A DNA stretch of 64,000 bases from Zhongshania sp. R06B22 (GTDB taxonomy: Bacteria > Pseudomonadota > Gammaproteobacteria > Pseudomonadales > Spongiibacteraceae), in contig NZ_JBFRYB010000001.1 in NCBI RefSeq assembly GCF_040892595.1, positions 1,984,001 to 2,048,000 of the forward strand. The letters are read 5' to 3'. A program made the translations under genes and the position numbers. Below the pieces are notes generated by a model. It searched no databases. It saw nothing but the letters and a program-made list of their open reading frames with translations, and was not told where the DNA came from. Within the stretch, counting starts at the first letter, position 1; the number at the start of each line of letters is the position of its first letter. Of this stretch, positions 26,393 to 36,215 are shown piece by piece.

Positions 26393-28447
26393 ATGGCAAT
26401 GACTGCGTGTTTCTCGGTAGTTTCCAAGGGATTCTTAAGAACGTTACGATTTGTCCTATTCGCCTCTTTAGCCTTGGTTTTGGTGGCTGGGCTGCATGCA
26501 GAAGAGGTGGTTAGTAAAGATTCTTCTGAAGATCAGAGTGGCTATCGCGAGTCGCGACAACCTTGCTTAAACCGTGATTCGCAGCGCCAGGTGTTTTTTG
26601 GCGACACTCATGTTCATACCAAATATTCTTTAGATGCCAGTACCCAAGGTACCCGCACCTCGCCGGCAGATGCCTATCGTTTTGCCCGCGGTGCAGAACT
26701 GGGTGTGCAGCCCTGGACAGCTGATGGTAAACCCCTGCGGCGCTTGCGCTTAGACCGGCCTTTAGATTTTGCGGTGGTGACGGATCACGCAGAATTATTT
26801 GGTGAAGTGGAGATGTGCCAAACACCTAGTTTTGAGTCTTACACTAGTTGGCAATGTAAGGTTTATCGAAACTTTCCTCGCGCTGCTTTTTTCCTTTTTA
26901 ACACCCAATCTTCCCGGGGCAAACGCTTAGGTATGTGTGGTGAAGATGGGGCGTTCTGCCGGGACGCGGGATTACGTCCTTGGCAGGAAATTCAGCACGC
27001 CGCGGAAGCCGCTTATGACAGAAGCGAAGATTGCGAATTTACCAGTTTTGTTGCTTATGAATGGACGGGAGCATCTGCCAATCTCGCCAATTTGCATCGT
27101 AATATATTATTTAAAAACAAACAGGTGCCGACTTTACCTCTTAGCTTTATCGATACCCCGTCAGCGCCCTTGTTGTGGGATGCCCTAGATCGTGACTGTG
27201 TTAATGCGGGAACCGGCTGTGAGGTACTTGTGATACCGCATAATTCGAATCTAAGCGATGGCTATATGTTTAGCTTAGCTCGCGATGACGGCGGGCCCAT
27301 CACCGCCGAAGATGCCAAGCAACGGGCGAGGTTGGAGCGTTTGGTTGAGCTGATGCAGCACAAGGGCAGCTCTGAATGTTTTTACGACCCCTTAAATAGT
27401 GCCGATGAGCTATGTGGTTTTGAGCAACTACCCTACGGGACTTTTGCGGATAAATTTGTCGGCAAAATATTGCCATTTATGAGTAAGCCGCCCAAACCCG
27501 ATGCCGGATTTATTCGCGATGTTTTACGTGATGGTATGGCGCAGGAGCAACGATTGGGAGTGAATCCATTTAAACTCGGTTTTATTGCTAGCTCAGATAC
27601 CCATCTAGGCGCACCGGGTGCGGTGGCAGAGCAAGGGTTCTTGGGCCATGGTGGCGCGGGTGTGCCGGTTGGTGAAGAGGTGCCAGAAGGCCTACCCGAT
27701 GATCTAGAATTTAATCCTGGCGGCTTAGCGGCGGTGTGGGCGGAGGAAAATAGCCGGACGTCCCTGTTTGAGGGCATGCAGCGGCGCGAAACTTATGGCA
27801 CCAGTGGCCCGCGTATAAGCCTGCGATTTTTCGGAGGTGATGAGCTCTTGCCAGAGGATATTTGCGAACGCAGTGATTATGTTGCACTGGGCTATGAGCA
27901 CGGCGTCGCGATGGGCGGCGATTTAAGTTTACTGGATGCAAGCGCGTCGCCCGTGTTTACCGCATTTGCAAAAATGGATGCTGGTCGTTCCGGTCGTCCG
28001 GGAATGCCGTTGCAGCGAATTCAAATCATTAAAGGTAGTGTTGATGATAAGGGGCAGCGCGATGAAAAGGTGATTGATATTGCCGGTGACGCCGCCAGCG
28101 ATGCGGGTGTTAATTTAAAAACCTGCGAAACGTTTGGCCGCGGATATACCCAGCTATGCGGTCGCTGGAAGGACCCTCAGTTTGATCCCGCCGAGCATGC
28201 ATATTACTACGCCCGTGTCGTCGAAAATCCGAGCTGTCGTTGGAGTCAGCAAATATGTGTGGCGGCAAAAGTTGACTGTGATGATCCCAGTACTATAAAA
28301 CCAGGATACGAGCAGTGTTGTGTCGCTGCGCATCGACCTATTATTCAGGAGCGAGCTTGGTCGTCGCCTATTTGGTTTTCGCCTATGGCTGAGCTAAGCC
28401 CTAAGCCGATGCAAGACGCTAATACAGTCGGCGGGCCTCTGCCTTGA
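26393..28447 (+). CDS. DUF3604 exported PHP-like protein (684 aa)
   Basis: This DUF3604 family protein is probably a periplasmic metal-dependent hydrolase with a PHP/amidohydrolase-like fold. The signal peptide covers residues ~1-35. Metal-ligand-like motifs are 'FFGDTHVHTKYS' (residues ~69-80), 'VVTDHAELF' (~127-135), 'IPHNSN' near 284 and 'IASSDTHLGAPG' near 400. It is rich in cysteines near the C-terminus, which suits an oxidising compartment. No enzyme activity is established for the family to my knowledge. It overlaps the start of a parvulin-like gene and is followed by a HupE-like gene; this trio looks like one operon. Confidence 0.85.
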   Translation: MAMTACFSVVSKGFLRTLRFVLFASLALVLVAGLHAEEVVSKDSSEDQSGYRESRQPCLNRDSQRQVFFGDTHVHTKYSLDASTQGTRTSPADAYRFARGAELGVQPWTADGKPLRRLRLDRPLDFAVVTDHAELFGEVEMCQTPSFESYTSWQCKVYRNFPRAAFFLFNTQSSRGKRLGMCGEDGAFCRDAGLRPWQEIQHAAEAAYDRSEDCEFTSFVAYEWTGASANLANLHRNILFKNKQVPTLPLSFIDTPSAPLLWDALDRDCVNAGTGCEVLVIPHNSNLSDGYMFSLARDDGGPITAEDAKQRARLERLVELMQHKGSSECFYDPLNSADELCGFEQLPYGTFADKFVGKILPFMSKPPKPDAGFIRDVLRDGMAQEQRLGVNPFKLGFIASSDTHLGAPGAVAEQGFLGHGGAGVPVGEEVPEGLPDDLEFNPGGLAAVWAEENSRTSLFEGMQRRETYGTSGPRISLRFFGGDELLPEDICERSDYVALGYEHGVAMGGDLSLLDASASPVFTAFAKMDAGRSGRPGMPLQRIQIIKGSVDDKGQRDEKVIDIAGDAASDAGVNLKTCETFGRGYTQLCGRWKDPQFDPAEHAYYYARVVENPSCRWSQQICVAAKVDCDDPSTIKPGYEQCCVAAHRPIIQERAWSSPIWFSPMAELSPKPMQDANTVGGPLP

Positions 28448-29361
28448 GGCAAGTATTGTCCTCGCGGCTATTGCATTTTTTTATTATCGGCTTGACGCTC
28501 TACAGTGTTTCTGCTGCCTATGATAAACATCAGCAGCGCTATATAGACTGTCTTTCCGAATCACAGTTGAATGTTCTAACATCTGATTGGACGCGCAGTA
28601 CTGGCCGAGCGGCGACGCCGATTGAACTCAGTCATTTAGCGCAAGTCGCCTTGGATGAGAAAATGCTAGTAAAGGAGGCCATGCTGCAAGGTTTGCATAA
28701 ATCAGATACCGTCATAAATCAGCGCTTGCTTCGAGATGCGGACTTTTTGGGTCTTGAAGGAAGTGTAAAAGACAAAATTGATGCCGTAGTGGCGATGAAT
28801 ATGGCGGCGAGCGATGAGGTTATTCGTCGTCGCTTAATGCAGCTGTTGCAGCATAATATGACAGAGCTTGAGGAGGAGGGCAGTTATCCCACGGCAGCGC
28901 AGTTAAGCGGGATATACGCCGAGAGCAAAGAGCTCGGTCTCGTTGCGGCGCGCTTTAGTTTCGAACATATATTTTTTAACTCTGATGACGGAGAAGCTAA
29001 AGCTAAAGCGCTAGTGGCGCTAAATGCGTCTATGGCTGATCAGGGTGACGTGTTCTTGGATGGTAATTATTTTTCTAATTTGACGCTGGTGTCGATAACC
29101 TCAAAATTTGGTGAAGACTTTAGTCTTGCACTAGTGAACACAGATACGCCTGTGAATGATTGGTTTGGGCCGCTGCAATCAGCTTACGGGTTTCATCTGG
29201 TGCGTATTCTGCAACGTCACGATAGCTATCGGCGTTCGCAGGCAGATATGGCACCGCTGCTAGCAGATCGTTGGCGTCGAGAGCGGCAAGCCCAAGTCTG
29301 GGCTGCATATATTGATAAACTGCGTGACAAATATCAGGTGGTCTGTCATGCGAATACTTAG
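28444..29361 (+). CDS. Parvulin-type peptidylprolyl isomerase-like protein (305 aa)
   Basis: This appears to be a membrane-anchored or exported PpiC/SurA-like chaperone. One N-terminal hydrophobic segment (residues ~8-25) is followed by a helical SurA_N-like part and a rotamase-like segment, 'FSFEHIFFNSDDGEAKAKALVAL' with the late 'WFGPLQSAYGFHLVRI', the usual end of parvulin domains. The start is taken as TTG 28444, whose TTGA overlaps the DUF3604 stop; a TTG at 28456 is also possible. It may fold the DUF3604 or HupE-like partner. Confidence 0.75.
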   Translation: MRQVLSSRLLHFFIIGLTLYSVSAAYDKHQQRYIDCLSESQLNVLTSDWTRSTGRAATPIELSHLAQVALDEKMLVKEAMLQGLHKSDTVINQRLLRDADFLGLEGSVKDKIDAVVAMNMAASDEVIRRRLMQLLQHNMTELEEEGSYPTAAQLSGIYAESKELGLVAARFSFEHIFFNSDDGEAKAKALVALNASMADQGDVFLDGNYFSNLTLVSITSKFGEDFSLALVNTDTPVNDWFGPLQSAYGFHLVRILQRHDSYRRSQADMAPLLADRWRRERQAQVWAAYIDKLRDKYQVVCHANT

Positions 29362-30373
29362 TGCTTTACTCATATTTTTTAGCCTTTGCAGCGGGCTTAA
29401 TGCACATAAACTGGCACCGTCTTTACTTGAACTTAGGGAGTTGCCTGGCGGTGTGATTGGGCTTACATGGAAAACCCCGGTTTTAGCGGCGAGCTTGCCA
29501 AATGTGGTCTTACCTGAATCCTGCCGCACGATAGATCGTGCCGAAAAAACAGTGCGTGATGGCGCAGTAGAGCAGCGTTATACCCTTGCCTGTGCAGCGC
29601 CAGTGTCCTCCTTAGTGTTCGCTATTAACGGACTTAGTGAGTCGCGTTCTGCAGCACTGCTGCGTTGGTATGGCGGTGATGGCGGCGAGCAGCAGAGTTT
29701 GCTGGGCTCCGATGAGGATAGGTTCTCGCCGGCGCTTGTCACTAGCAGTGGGCCGCCGATACTGCAATTTACTGGCCTGGGTATCAAGCACATCCTTATT
29801 GGCAGCGATCATCTCTTATTCGTTTTGGGTCTGTTACTGATCGCCGGTCATCGCTATCGTCTCCTTATCTGGATAAGCTCTTTTACCGTAGGTCACAGCA
29901 TCACCTTATTTCTAGTCAGTATGGGTGTCATTCCACATTGGCCGGCCATGGCTGAATGGCTTATTGCTGCGAGTGTTTTAGTCATGGCGCTGTATGCGGG
30001 CAGGTATCGGCACAGCGACGAATCAAGAAATTATAGTAAAGGCTTTACTGCAATAGTTGCGCTCTTTGGTGTGTTGCATGGCCTGGGTTTTGCGGCGGTA
30101 TTGGAAGAACTTAGGGTGCCCAGTGGCGACATGCTGCCGGCGCTTTTGGGCTTTAATATTGGCATTGAGCTGGGGCAGATTTTCTTTATTGCCATGGTCG
30201 CGGTCGCACTAATGATAGGGAAACGCTTGTTAGTGGCTAGGCTTCAGTGGCGGGATCACATCATAGCTATGACGCGCTCAGCAACAATTTATGTTATGGG
30301 ATCAGTCGCTGCTTACTGGATGATTGATCGTGGCCTCATTTTATTTGAAGCCACGTTTCGCAGTATTTACTAG
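29348..30373 (+). CDS. HupE/UreJ-like membrane protein with periplasmic N-terminus (341 aa)
   Basis: A signal peptide (residues 1-19, 'SGLNA-HK') is followed by a ~130-residue periplasmic part ending in 'PPILQFTGLGIKHILIGSDH'. A HupE/UreJ_2 membrane domain with about six helices follows; it carries conserved His in 'HILIGSDHLLF', 'VGHSITLF' and 'VLHGLGFA'. HupE/UreJ relatives are nickel or cobalt permeases, but this subtype with long ectodomain is uncharacterised. The ATG at 29348 has AGGTGG upstream and overlaps the isomerase gene by 14 bases. Metal loading of DUF3604 is a testable idea. Confidence 0.82.
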   Translation: MRILSALLIFFSLCSGLNAHKLAPSLLELRELPGGVIGLTWKTPVLAASLPNVVLPESCRTIDRAEKTVRDGAVEQRYTLACAAPVSSLVFAINGLSESRSAALLRWYGGDGGEQQSLLGSDEDRFSPALVTSSGPPILQFTGLGIKHILIGSDHLLFVLGLLLIAGHRYRLLIWISSFTVGHSITLFLVSMGVIPHWPAMAEWLIAASVLVMALYAGRYRHSDESRNYSKGFTAIVALFGVLHGLGFAAVLEELRVPSGDMLPALLGFNIGIELGQIFFIAMVAVALMIGKRLLVARLQWRDHIIAMTRSATIYVMGSVAAYWMIDRGLILFEATFRSIY

Positions 30374-30392
30374 GTGACATTTAAGCGTAGCG

Positions 30393-31217
30393 TTAAGGTT
30401 GTGACGCCTTAGGTTCAGCGCCCGCTTTGGCTGCGACAGGCGCTGCTTTTCCTGGGTAGTTTTTCATTTTAATCAGCGGGTGAAAGGCTATTTCTATGCC
30501 TTCTTCGATGTTGTTGCTGCGACTAAGAATCTTTTTGCGTCTAACAAAGCCCTTGTCAGATTTGCGAGAATCAATCCCGTGCAAGGTGTCGATACCACCG
30601 CGACTAGAGAACAGCGGTTTGCCTTCAGTAGTATAAATTGTAATCAGCAGTGACGCGCCTTTTATCACTTGCGTCCAATTGAAATCGGTTGGGACGCTGG
30701 AGGTGGTACCTTCTGTGGCCGGTTCGCGTGTTACACCGTACCAGCGGGCATAGTGTTTCATCCCTGGGCTATGTTGCACATCGTGTTCGATCAGATCAGT
30801 AAATACCACAGCGTCGATGTCGTTTTGTGCCTGCAGACTTTGCAGTGTAGCGGACATCACTTTTTGCCAGCCGACCCGATCTACTTTCCCGGTGGTCGGG
30901 TCATAAAAATTACCAAAGGTTAGTAGCGCTTGCTGCCAGGCATTATTAAACAAGTGATTTGGCGCAAGACTTATGCCGTTGTCTTCTAAATAGTCTTCTA
31001 CCATACCGTCAACTTTATCAACGCTATCGCGTAACACTGAGCGCGTGGGTTCGCCGCTGACATTGACAGTCGCCAGAATAATTTTCTTAAGTGGCTTTTG
31101 TTGTATGTCTTCACGACTGATAAAGTAGTCGTAGGTGGTTGGGTTGTAATCTGTTGAACTACAGCCGGTAGATACTGCGGCGCCAATTAGCGCCAAGATA
31201 AGCAGAGTAAATCGCAC
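30393..31217 (-). CDS. Predicted lipoprotein, family unknown (274 aa)
   Basis: The GTG at 31217 starts a short signal peptide ending in the lipobox 'STGCSS' (Cys near residue 19). An AGGG lies about eight bases upstream. The longer frame to 31310 would overlap the divergent esterase gene and has no signal. The mature part is soluble and mixed; the C-terminus is an Ala/Lys/Pro linker-like tail. I do not recognise a domain. Confidence 0.65.
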   Translation of the reverse strand: MRFTLLILALIGAAVSTGCSSTDYNPTTYDYFISREDIQQKPLKKIILATVNVSGEPTRSVLRDSVDKVDGMVEDYLEDNGISLAPNHLFNNAWQQALLTFGNFYDPTTGKVDRVGWQKVMSATLQSLQAQNDIDAVVFTDLIEHDVQHSPGMKHYARWYGVTREPATEGTTSSVPTDFNWTQVIKGASLLITIYTTEGKPLFSSRGGIDTLHGIDSRKSDKGFVRRKKILSRSNNIEEGIEIAFHPLIKMKNYPGKAAPVAAKAGAEPKASQP

Positions 31218-31286
31218 AATGAGCCCTTTTTTATTGAAAATGCCTGCGCATTCTAGCAATGGCCATAGATGAAGAGAAGCGAACAT

Positions 31287-32093
31287 ATGCCCAGAGTAGT
31301 GAGATTGCATACTGAAGTGAGTGGTAGTGGGCCTGTTAGCGTTGTTTTATTACACGGTCTGTTTGGCTCGGCGAGTAACTTGATGGCAGTTGCACGTTGT
31401 TTAGAAAAATACTTTACGGTAATTCGCATGGATCTGCGTAATCACGGTAAGTCGGCGCATAGTGATCAAATGGATATTCCGGTCATGGCGGAAGATGTTG
31501 TTGCGGCTATGGACACGCTGGATATTCCAAGAGCACATTTACTCGGTCACTCTCTTGGTGGCAAAGTCGCGATGCAAGTCGCAATAACACAGCCCGAGCG
31601 GGTGCGGCGCTTAATCGTTGCTGATATCGCTCCGGTGCGCTACGGGCGCGGCCACGACGCAATTATTACTGCATTGCTGGGTCTGGATTTACGTTCGCTA
31701 AGAAACCGCGAACACGCAGATCAGCTGTTAGTGAAGGATGTGCCAGAGCTTGGAATACGCCAATTCTTACTCAAAAATTTAATGCGCGACGGCAAGGATG
31801 GCTGGGCGTGGAGAATGAATTTGGCGGTGATCGCCGAGCTATATGACAATCTTCGAGATGCACCATCTCCAGATTTGTTTAATGGCCCAAGCTTGTTCAT
31901 TCGCGGAGAGCTGTCAGGCTATATTCGCGACGAAAATCGGGCGCCAATGATGCGTCAATTTCCCAATATGTATTTTGAGACCATTCCTAAGGCGGGTCAT
32001 TGGCTACATGCGGAATACCCAGCTATTTTTAATGGTCTGGTGGAAGAGTTTTTGCGGGCTGATGAGGCTGCGTACGAGGGTGGTGCGGCATAA
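31287..32093 (+). CDS. Alpha/beta hydrolase, YbfF-like esterase (268 aa)
   Basis: This cytosolic esterase/thioesterase is close to E. coli YbfF. Landmarks are 'LLHGLFGSASNLMAVARCL' (oxyanion hole), 'IRMDLRNHGKSAHSD', the nucleophile 'GHSLGG' near residue 92, and the final His in 'KAGHWLHAEYP'. An in-frame ATG at 31269 adds six residues; neither has a strong ribosome site, and 31287 fits the family start better. Confidence 0.85.
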   Translation: MPRVVRLHTEVSGSGPVSVVLLHGLFGSASNLMAVARCLEKYFTVIRMDLRNHGKSAHSDQMDIPVMAEDVVAAMDTLDIPRAHLLGHSLGGKVAMQVAITQPERVRRLIVADIAPVRYGRGHDAIITALLGLDLRSLRNREHADQLLVKDVPELGIRQFLLKNLMRDGKDGWAWRMNLAVIAELYDNLRDAPSPDLFNGPSLFIRGELSGYIRDENRAPMMRQFPNMYFETIPKAGHWLHAEYPAIFNGLVEEFLRADEAAYEGGAA

Positions 32094-32179
32094 GCTAAGT
32101 GAAGTCTGTTTGCGGTGACTGTTACGAAACTATAGCGCTCACAACACGACAGTAAAGCGGCGGAAGTCGAGGAGTTTAT

Positions 32180-33046
32180 ATGATAAGTAACATCACCGAA
32201 GCCTTATTTTCTGAACAGCCCCAAGAAACCCTATACCACTACACATCACTCAGTGGCGTTCTCGGTATTATCGGTAGCCGCACACTGTGGGCGAGTGATA
32301 TTCGTTATATGAATGATTCTGCAGAGTTGCGTCATACCGCAGACCTGCTTGCCAATGAGGTCGCTAAACGTATTAACCAAGCTCATCCCCGCCCGCATTT
32401 ATTGACTTGTTTTTTGGACTGGGTAAAACATCGTATTACCAACGGTCATATATTGTTTGGCGCGTCGTTTCGTTCAAATGGTAACTTGTTGAGCCAATGG
32501 CGCGGCTACAGTTCGGTTGGCAAGGGCGCTAGCCTAGGCTTTAATCCGGCCACTGTGGTGGCTTGTGCGGCGAAGCAGCAATTTCGGATGGGGCGCTGTA
32601 TCTATGATCATTTGGCGCAGCAGGCTTTAATTGGGCAGGTAATAGATTCGGTAGAAGTGTTGGCTGATAGCATTGAGGATGGCGTCGAACGCACTGTTTA
32701 CCATCAGTTGTTTGAGCATCTTGAGAGTGATTTACTGCGCTTGGCGGCCATTCTTAAGCATCCCTCATTTGAGGAAGAGCAAGAGTGGCGTCTAGTATCG
32801 CCAGTGGTATCAGATTATCGTGACGCCGCGGTAAATTTCCGTGAAGGTCGCAGCATGCTAGTACCCTATATGCGTTTTTCACTAGTATCGGACGACAGCA
32901 ATGCCGTCGACTTAGATCATGTGTATTTAGGGCCCACACCAAATATCAGTTTGTCGATGAACTCGATGAAAATGTGTCTAGACAAACACGGTATTCGCCC
33001 TCTGAGTGGCATCGAGTATTGTCAAATTCCCTATCGCCAAAATTAA
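32180..33046 (+). CDS. DUF2971 domain protein (288 aa)
   Basis: This DUF2971 family member is recognised from 'LYHYTSLSGVLGIIGSRTLWASDIRYMNDSAE' at the start (residues ~18-49) and from 'SQWRGYSSVGKGASLGF' and 'EEEQEWRL' later. The pattern Y-T-S...S...N-D-S...E...S-Q-W-R-G-Y is shared by all members. The family is often found in defence or mobile islands and its activity is unknown; an ADP-ribosyltransferase-like fold has been suspected because of the H-Y-T-S and late E motifs. GAGGAG precedes the ATG. Here it stands between housekeeping-type genes. Confidence 0.82.
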   Translation: MISNITEALFSEQPQETLYHYTSLSGVLGIIGSRTLWASDIRYMNDSAELRHTADLLANEVAKRINQAHPRPHLLTCFLDWVKHRITNGHILFGASFRSNGNLLSQWRGYSSVGKGASLGFNPATVVACAAKQQFRMGRCIYDHLAQQALIGQVIDSVEVLADSIEDGVERTVYHQLFEHLESDLLRLAAILKHPSFEEEQEWRLVSPVVSDYRDAAVNFREGRSMLVPYMRFSLVSDDSNAVDLDHVYLGPTPNISLSMNSMKMCLDKHGIRPLSGIEYCQIPYRQN

Positions 33047-33060
33047 CTTTCACTAGGCGC

Positions 33061-34662
33061 TCAGGCGCCGTTCTCGCCCAGTATAAAGTCGGCACAGCGC
33101 TCGCCTATGAGCACGGTAGTCGCATGGGTATTTCCCGATATTAGGGTGGGCATTATGGATGCATCTGCGACCCGAAGCCCTTCTATACCGTGGACTTTTA
33201 AGCGGTCGTCAACCACGGCCATGTCATCGCTGCCCATTTTACAGGTACCTACCGGGTGGTATACCGATTCGCCGGTATTGCGAATAAACTCCAGAATATC
33301 TTCATCGCTTTGGATCTCAGGTCCAGGCAGCAGCTCTTCTCTGCGATGTTCATTAAAGACTGGAGCTTCAAAAATACTGCGGGTTTTGCGCACCGCCGCA
33401 ATCATTTTTTGACGATCACCTTCGTCAGCAAGATAGTTGTGTAGCAGTGCCGGCGCATCTTTGGGGTCGTTGCTGCGAATATGCACGTGGCCGCGACTCT
33501 TAGGGCGTAAATAACACACGGTTGCGGTCGTGCCGGGAACCGTTATCATCTTACCGCTGTCGTCCTGTGTTCCAGCTGCCGGGGTAAAGTGGATTTGCGC
33601 ATCTGCGCGTTGCTCGGTGCTATCAGTTTTAAAGAAAACACCGACCTGTGAGGCGGGATGCACCAGCATGCCTTTACGCTTAAAGGCCAGCTTTGCAAAG
33701 GTAGCTATCATGGCCAATGGCCTTGAATCTTCATAGAATGTTTTTAAACCCACAAATGAGCGCTGGGTATTTACGGTGAGGTGGTCCTGCAAATTTTCGC
33801 CGACGCCCTTCAATGCGGTGTGGACCTTGATGCTGTGTTGCTGCAATACCGCTGGGTTGCCGACACCGGACAGCTCTAATAATTGGGGTGAGTTAATAGT
33901 CCCACCACACAAGATGATTTCGCTGCGGCAGCGAGCGGTAAGTTGTTTACCCTTGTGGATATAGCGCAGCGCGGTCGCGCGATTGCCTTGGAACTCTATT
34001 CTACTTGCCAGAGCATCGGTGAGGACCTTGAGATTGGGCCTTTCCATCGCTGGTTTCAGGTGGGTCTTAGCAGTACTTTGGCGCAAGCCATTGCGGATGT
34101 TCACTTGATAGAAGCCCGCACCCTCTTGATTTTCCCCGTTGAAATCCGCGTTGGCAGGAATGCCGGATTCAGTGGCGGCCTGAATATACATATCGGCTAA
34201 GGCATATTTGTCGCCCACATTATCAACCCAGAGCTGACCGTCGCTGCCATGATAGTCACTGCTGCCGTTAGTATTGTGTTCGCAGCGTTTGAATATAGGG
34301 AGTAGGTCGTCGTAGCCCCAGTTGCGATTGCCTAGCGCTGCCCAGTGATCGTAATCCTCTCGCTGGCCACGGATGTATACCATGCCGTTGATTGAGCTAG
34401 AACCGCCCAACAGTTTGCCACGCGGCTGATCGATACGCCGGTTGTTCATATGGGGCTCGGGCTGGCTTTGATAGCACCAGCTAAATTGTGGGTTCTTCAT
34501 GGTGAATGCGAAGCCCAGTGGGATATGTACCATGGGATGGCTATCTTTACCGCCGGCTTCGAGGAGCAGAACGCTGTGTTTGCCGCTAGCTGAAAGACGG
34601 TTAGCTAGGGCGCAGCCGGCAGATCCTGCGCCGACAATAATGTAATCATAATGAGTTAGCAT
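33061..34662 (-). CDS. GMC-family FAD oxidoreductase, choline dehydrogenase-like (533 aa)
   Basis: This flavoenzyme oxidises an alcohol group. The dinucleotide motif GAGSAG is at residues 11-16 in 'YIIVGAGSAGCALANRLS'; GMC signature 1 is around 'GKLLGGSSSINGMVYIRG' near residues 80-97, and signature 2 is 'GGTINSPQLLELSGVG' near 250. The catalytic His is in 'VYHPVGTCKMG' near 469. No betaine or choline genes are adjacent, so substrate could be a medium-chain alcohol as in AlkJ. GGGAAC lies before the ATG. Confidence 0.88.
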   Translation of the reverse strand: MLTHYDYIIVGAGSAGCALANRLSASGKHSVLLLEAGGKDSHPMVHIPLGFAFTMKNPQFSWCYQSQPEPHMNNRRIDQPRGKLLGGSSSINGMVYIRGQREDYDHWAALGNRNWGYDDLLPIFKRCEHNTNGSSDYHGSDGQLWVDNVGDKYALADMYIQAATESGIPANADFNGENQEGAGFYQVNIRNGLRQSTAKTHLKPAMERPNLKVLTDALASRIEFQGNRATALRYIHKGKQLTARCRSEIILCGGTINSPQLLELSGVGNPAVLQQHSIKVHTALKGVGENLQDHLTVNTQRSFVGLKTFYEDSRPLAMIATFAKLAFKRKGMLVHPASQVGVFFKTDSTEQRADAQIHFTPAAGTQDDSGKMITVPGTTATVCYLRPKSRGHVHIRSNDPKDAPALLHNYLADEGDRQKMIAAVRKTRSIFEAPVFNEHRREELLPGPEIQSDEDILEFIRNTGESVYHPVGTCKMGSDDMAVVDDRLKVHGIEGLRVADASIMPTLISGNTHATTVLIGERCADFILGENGA

Positions 34663-34781
34663 ACTTAGTTCCCGCGTTCCCCCGCTTGGACGTTAGTAGT
34701 TTTTGCGACGGGGATATTGTTATATCCGCTACCATACGATTAGGTGATGCTGGATGTAAGTTATAATTTTGTAACCTTTTA

Positions 34782-35549
34782 CTATTGCCATTCCGGTGGC
34801 AGTAAGTCAATCCATGCAAAGCGTCTGAGAAGCTTGGAAAAGTGCACATCGATAGGCGCGTTGATGCATATTTCAAGACCGCTTACCGGGTGTTGAAAGG
34901 TTTGTTGCGCAGCGTGTAGCAGCAGCCTGGGGCATTGCAGGTGCTCTGCAAAGTAGCGGTTATGGCGACCTCGGCCGTATTTAGCGTCGCCAATAATAGG
35001 GTGGGATATATGCTTTAAATGGCGACGTAACTGATGGCGCCTGCCGGTTTGCGGCTGCAGTTCTAAAAGCGAATAGCGAGACTGGGGATAGCTTTCAATC
35101 TCGACATCCAGTTGGTATTGCCCCAATAATCGAAAGTCGGTAACCGCGGATTGTTTGGCCGCTACCTTGCTCTTGGCAATGCGTTGGTCGGTAATTTCTG
35201 TCAATGCGTGGTCGATATGGCCGGCTTCGGCGCAATGGCCGCGAACGACCGCCAGGTAGGACTTTTTAATTTGCTGACCGCTGAAGATGTGTCCTAGCTC
35301 GCTTGCCACGGCGCCACTCAGGCCGAAAAGTAAAACGCCGGACGTGGGCTTGTCTAAGCGATGAGCTGGATAAACATACTGACCAATTTGGTCGCGGAGT
35401 ATCTGGATCGCAAAGCGGGTTTCGTGGCGATCAATGGGGCTGCGGTGGACTAATAGGCCGCTGGGTTTATTTATCGCGATGATATATTCGTCCTGATACA
35501 GGATATCCAGCCTTTCAGCTGTCTTTGCTACTTGCTCAAAATCTGGCAT
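34782..35549 (-). CDS. truC: tRNA pseudouridine(65) synthase TruC (255 aa)
   Basis: This is an RluA-family pseudouridine synthase. 'ILYQDEYIIAINKPSGLLVH' and 'DRHETRFAIQILRDQIGQ' track E. coli TruC closely, and the catalytic Asp is Asp66 in 'AHRLDKPTSGV'. 'LELQPQTGRRHQLRRHLKHI' and 'HPIIGDAKYG' complete the family pattern. TruC modifies U65 in tRNA-Ile1 and tRNA-Asp. It has no S4 domain, as expected. Confidence 0.88.
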   Translation of the reverse strand: MPDFEQVAKTAERLDILYQDEYIIAINKPSGLLVHRSPIDRHETRFAIQILRDQIGQYVYPAHRLDKPTSGVLLFGLSGAVASELGHIFSGQQIKKSYLAVVRGHCAEAGHIDHALTEITDQRIAKSKVAAKQSAVTDFRLLGQYQLDVEIESYPQSRYSLLELQPQTGRRHQLRRHLKHISHPIIGDAKYGRGRHNRYFAEHLQCPRLLLHAAQQTFQHPVSGLEICINAPIDVHFSKLLRRFAWIDLLPPEWQ

Positions 35550-35685
35550 TTACCCGTTGGTCCTAGATGAAGACTTTGTCATATTTACGTTCATGCCTTG
35601 TTAGAGAATTACCACTGATGTTAGATTCCCGCATATAGGCGCAGTTGGCCGGATTAGTGAGAGATCACTTTATTGGAGAGTTCGC

Positions 35686-36189
35686 GTGGCAAATAAGTAC
35701 CAGTGTAAAACCGTCGACATGACATTTTTTGATGTCGCCCCGTTTCGCTATGTTGCCGAAGTAGAGGTGAAAGTCAGTGCGGCAGACGTATTCGCATCTT
35801 TCGAGAATGCTGACGACTGGCCGCGTTGGGCTATGCCTATCCAGAAAGTGGAGTGGACTGCGCCTAAACCCTTTGGTATTGGCACCACGCGCACGGTCAG
35901 TATGATAGGCGGCCTCGTCGGTTATGAAGAGTTTATCGCGTGGGAGTACGGACGGGAAATGGCTTTTTGCTTTACCCATGGCAGCAAGGATAATATTGAG
36001 TCGTTTGCAGAGCGCTATGAGGTCGATGCAATCGATGAAAACTCCTGTCGGGTGCGCTGGACAATGGCGATGAAGCCAAAAGGGGCCAGTAAGTATTTTT
36101 TACCGGTATTCAGTCCGGTGATGCACCTAGGCGTAAAGGCAATGCTGCGCAGATTTGCGCGTTTAGTTGAAGGCCGCCGCTGCTTCTAG
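35686..36189 (+). CDS. SRPBCC (START-like) family protein (167 aa)
   Basis: This small ligand-pocket protein is of the polyketide cyclase/dehydrase type: 'VEVKVSAADVFASFENADDWPRWAMPIQKVEWT' near residues 27-59 is the usual first helix and strand. Start GTG 35686 has TTGGAGAG five bases upstream. A hydrophobic C-terminal helix ends the domain. Ligand unknown. Confidence 0.78.
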   Translation: MANKYQCKTVDMTFFDVAPFRYVAEVEVKVSAADVFASFENADDWPRWAMPIQKVEWTAPKPFGIGTTRTVSMIGGLVGYEEFIAWEYGREMAFCFTHGSKDNIESFAERYEVDAIDENSCRVRWTMAMKPKGASKYFLPVFSPVMHLGVKAMLRRFARLVEGRRCF

Positions 36190-36215
36190 CGGCCCTCGTG
36201 GCAAGTTTAGATGGC

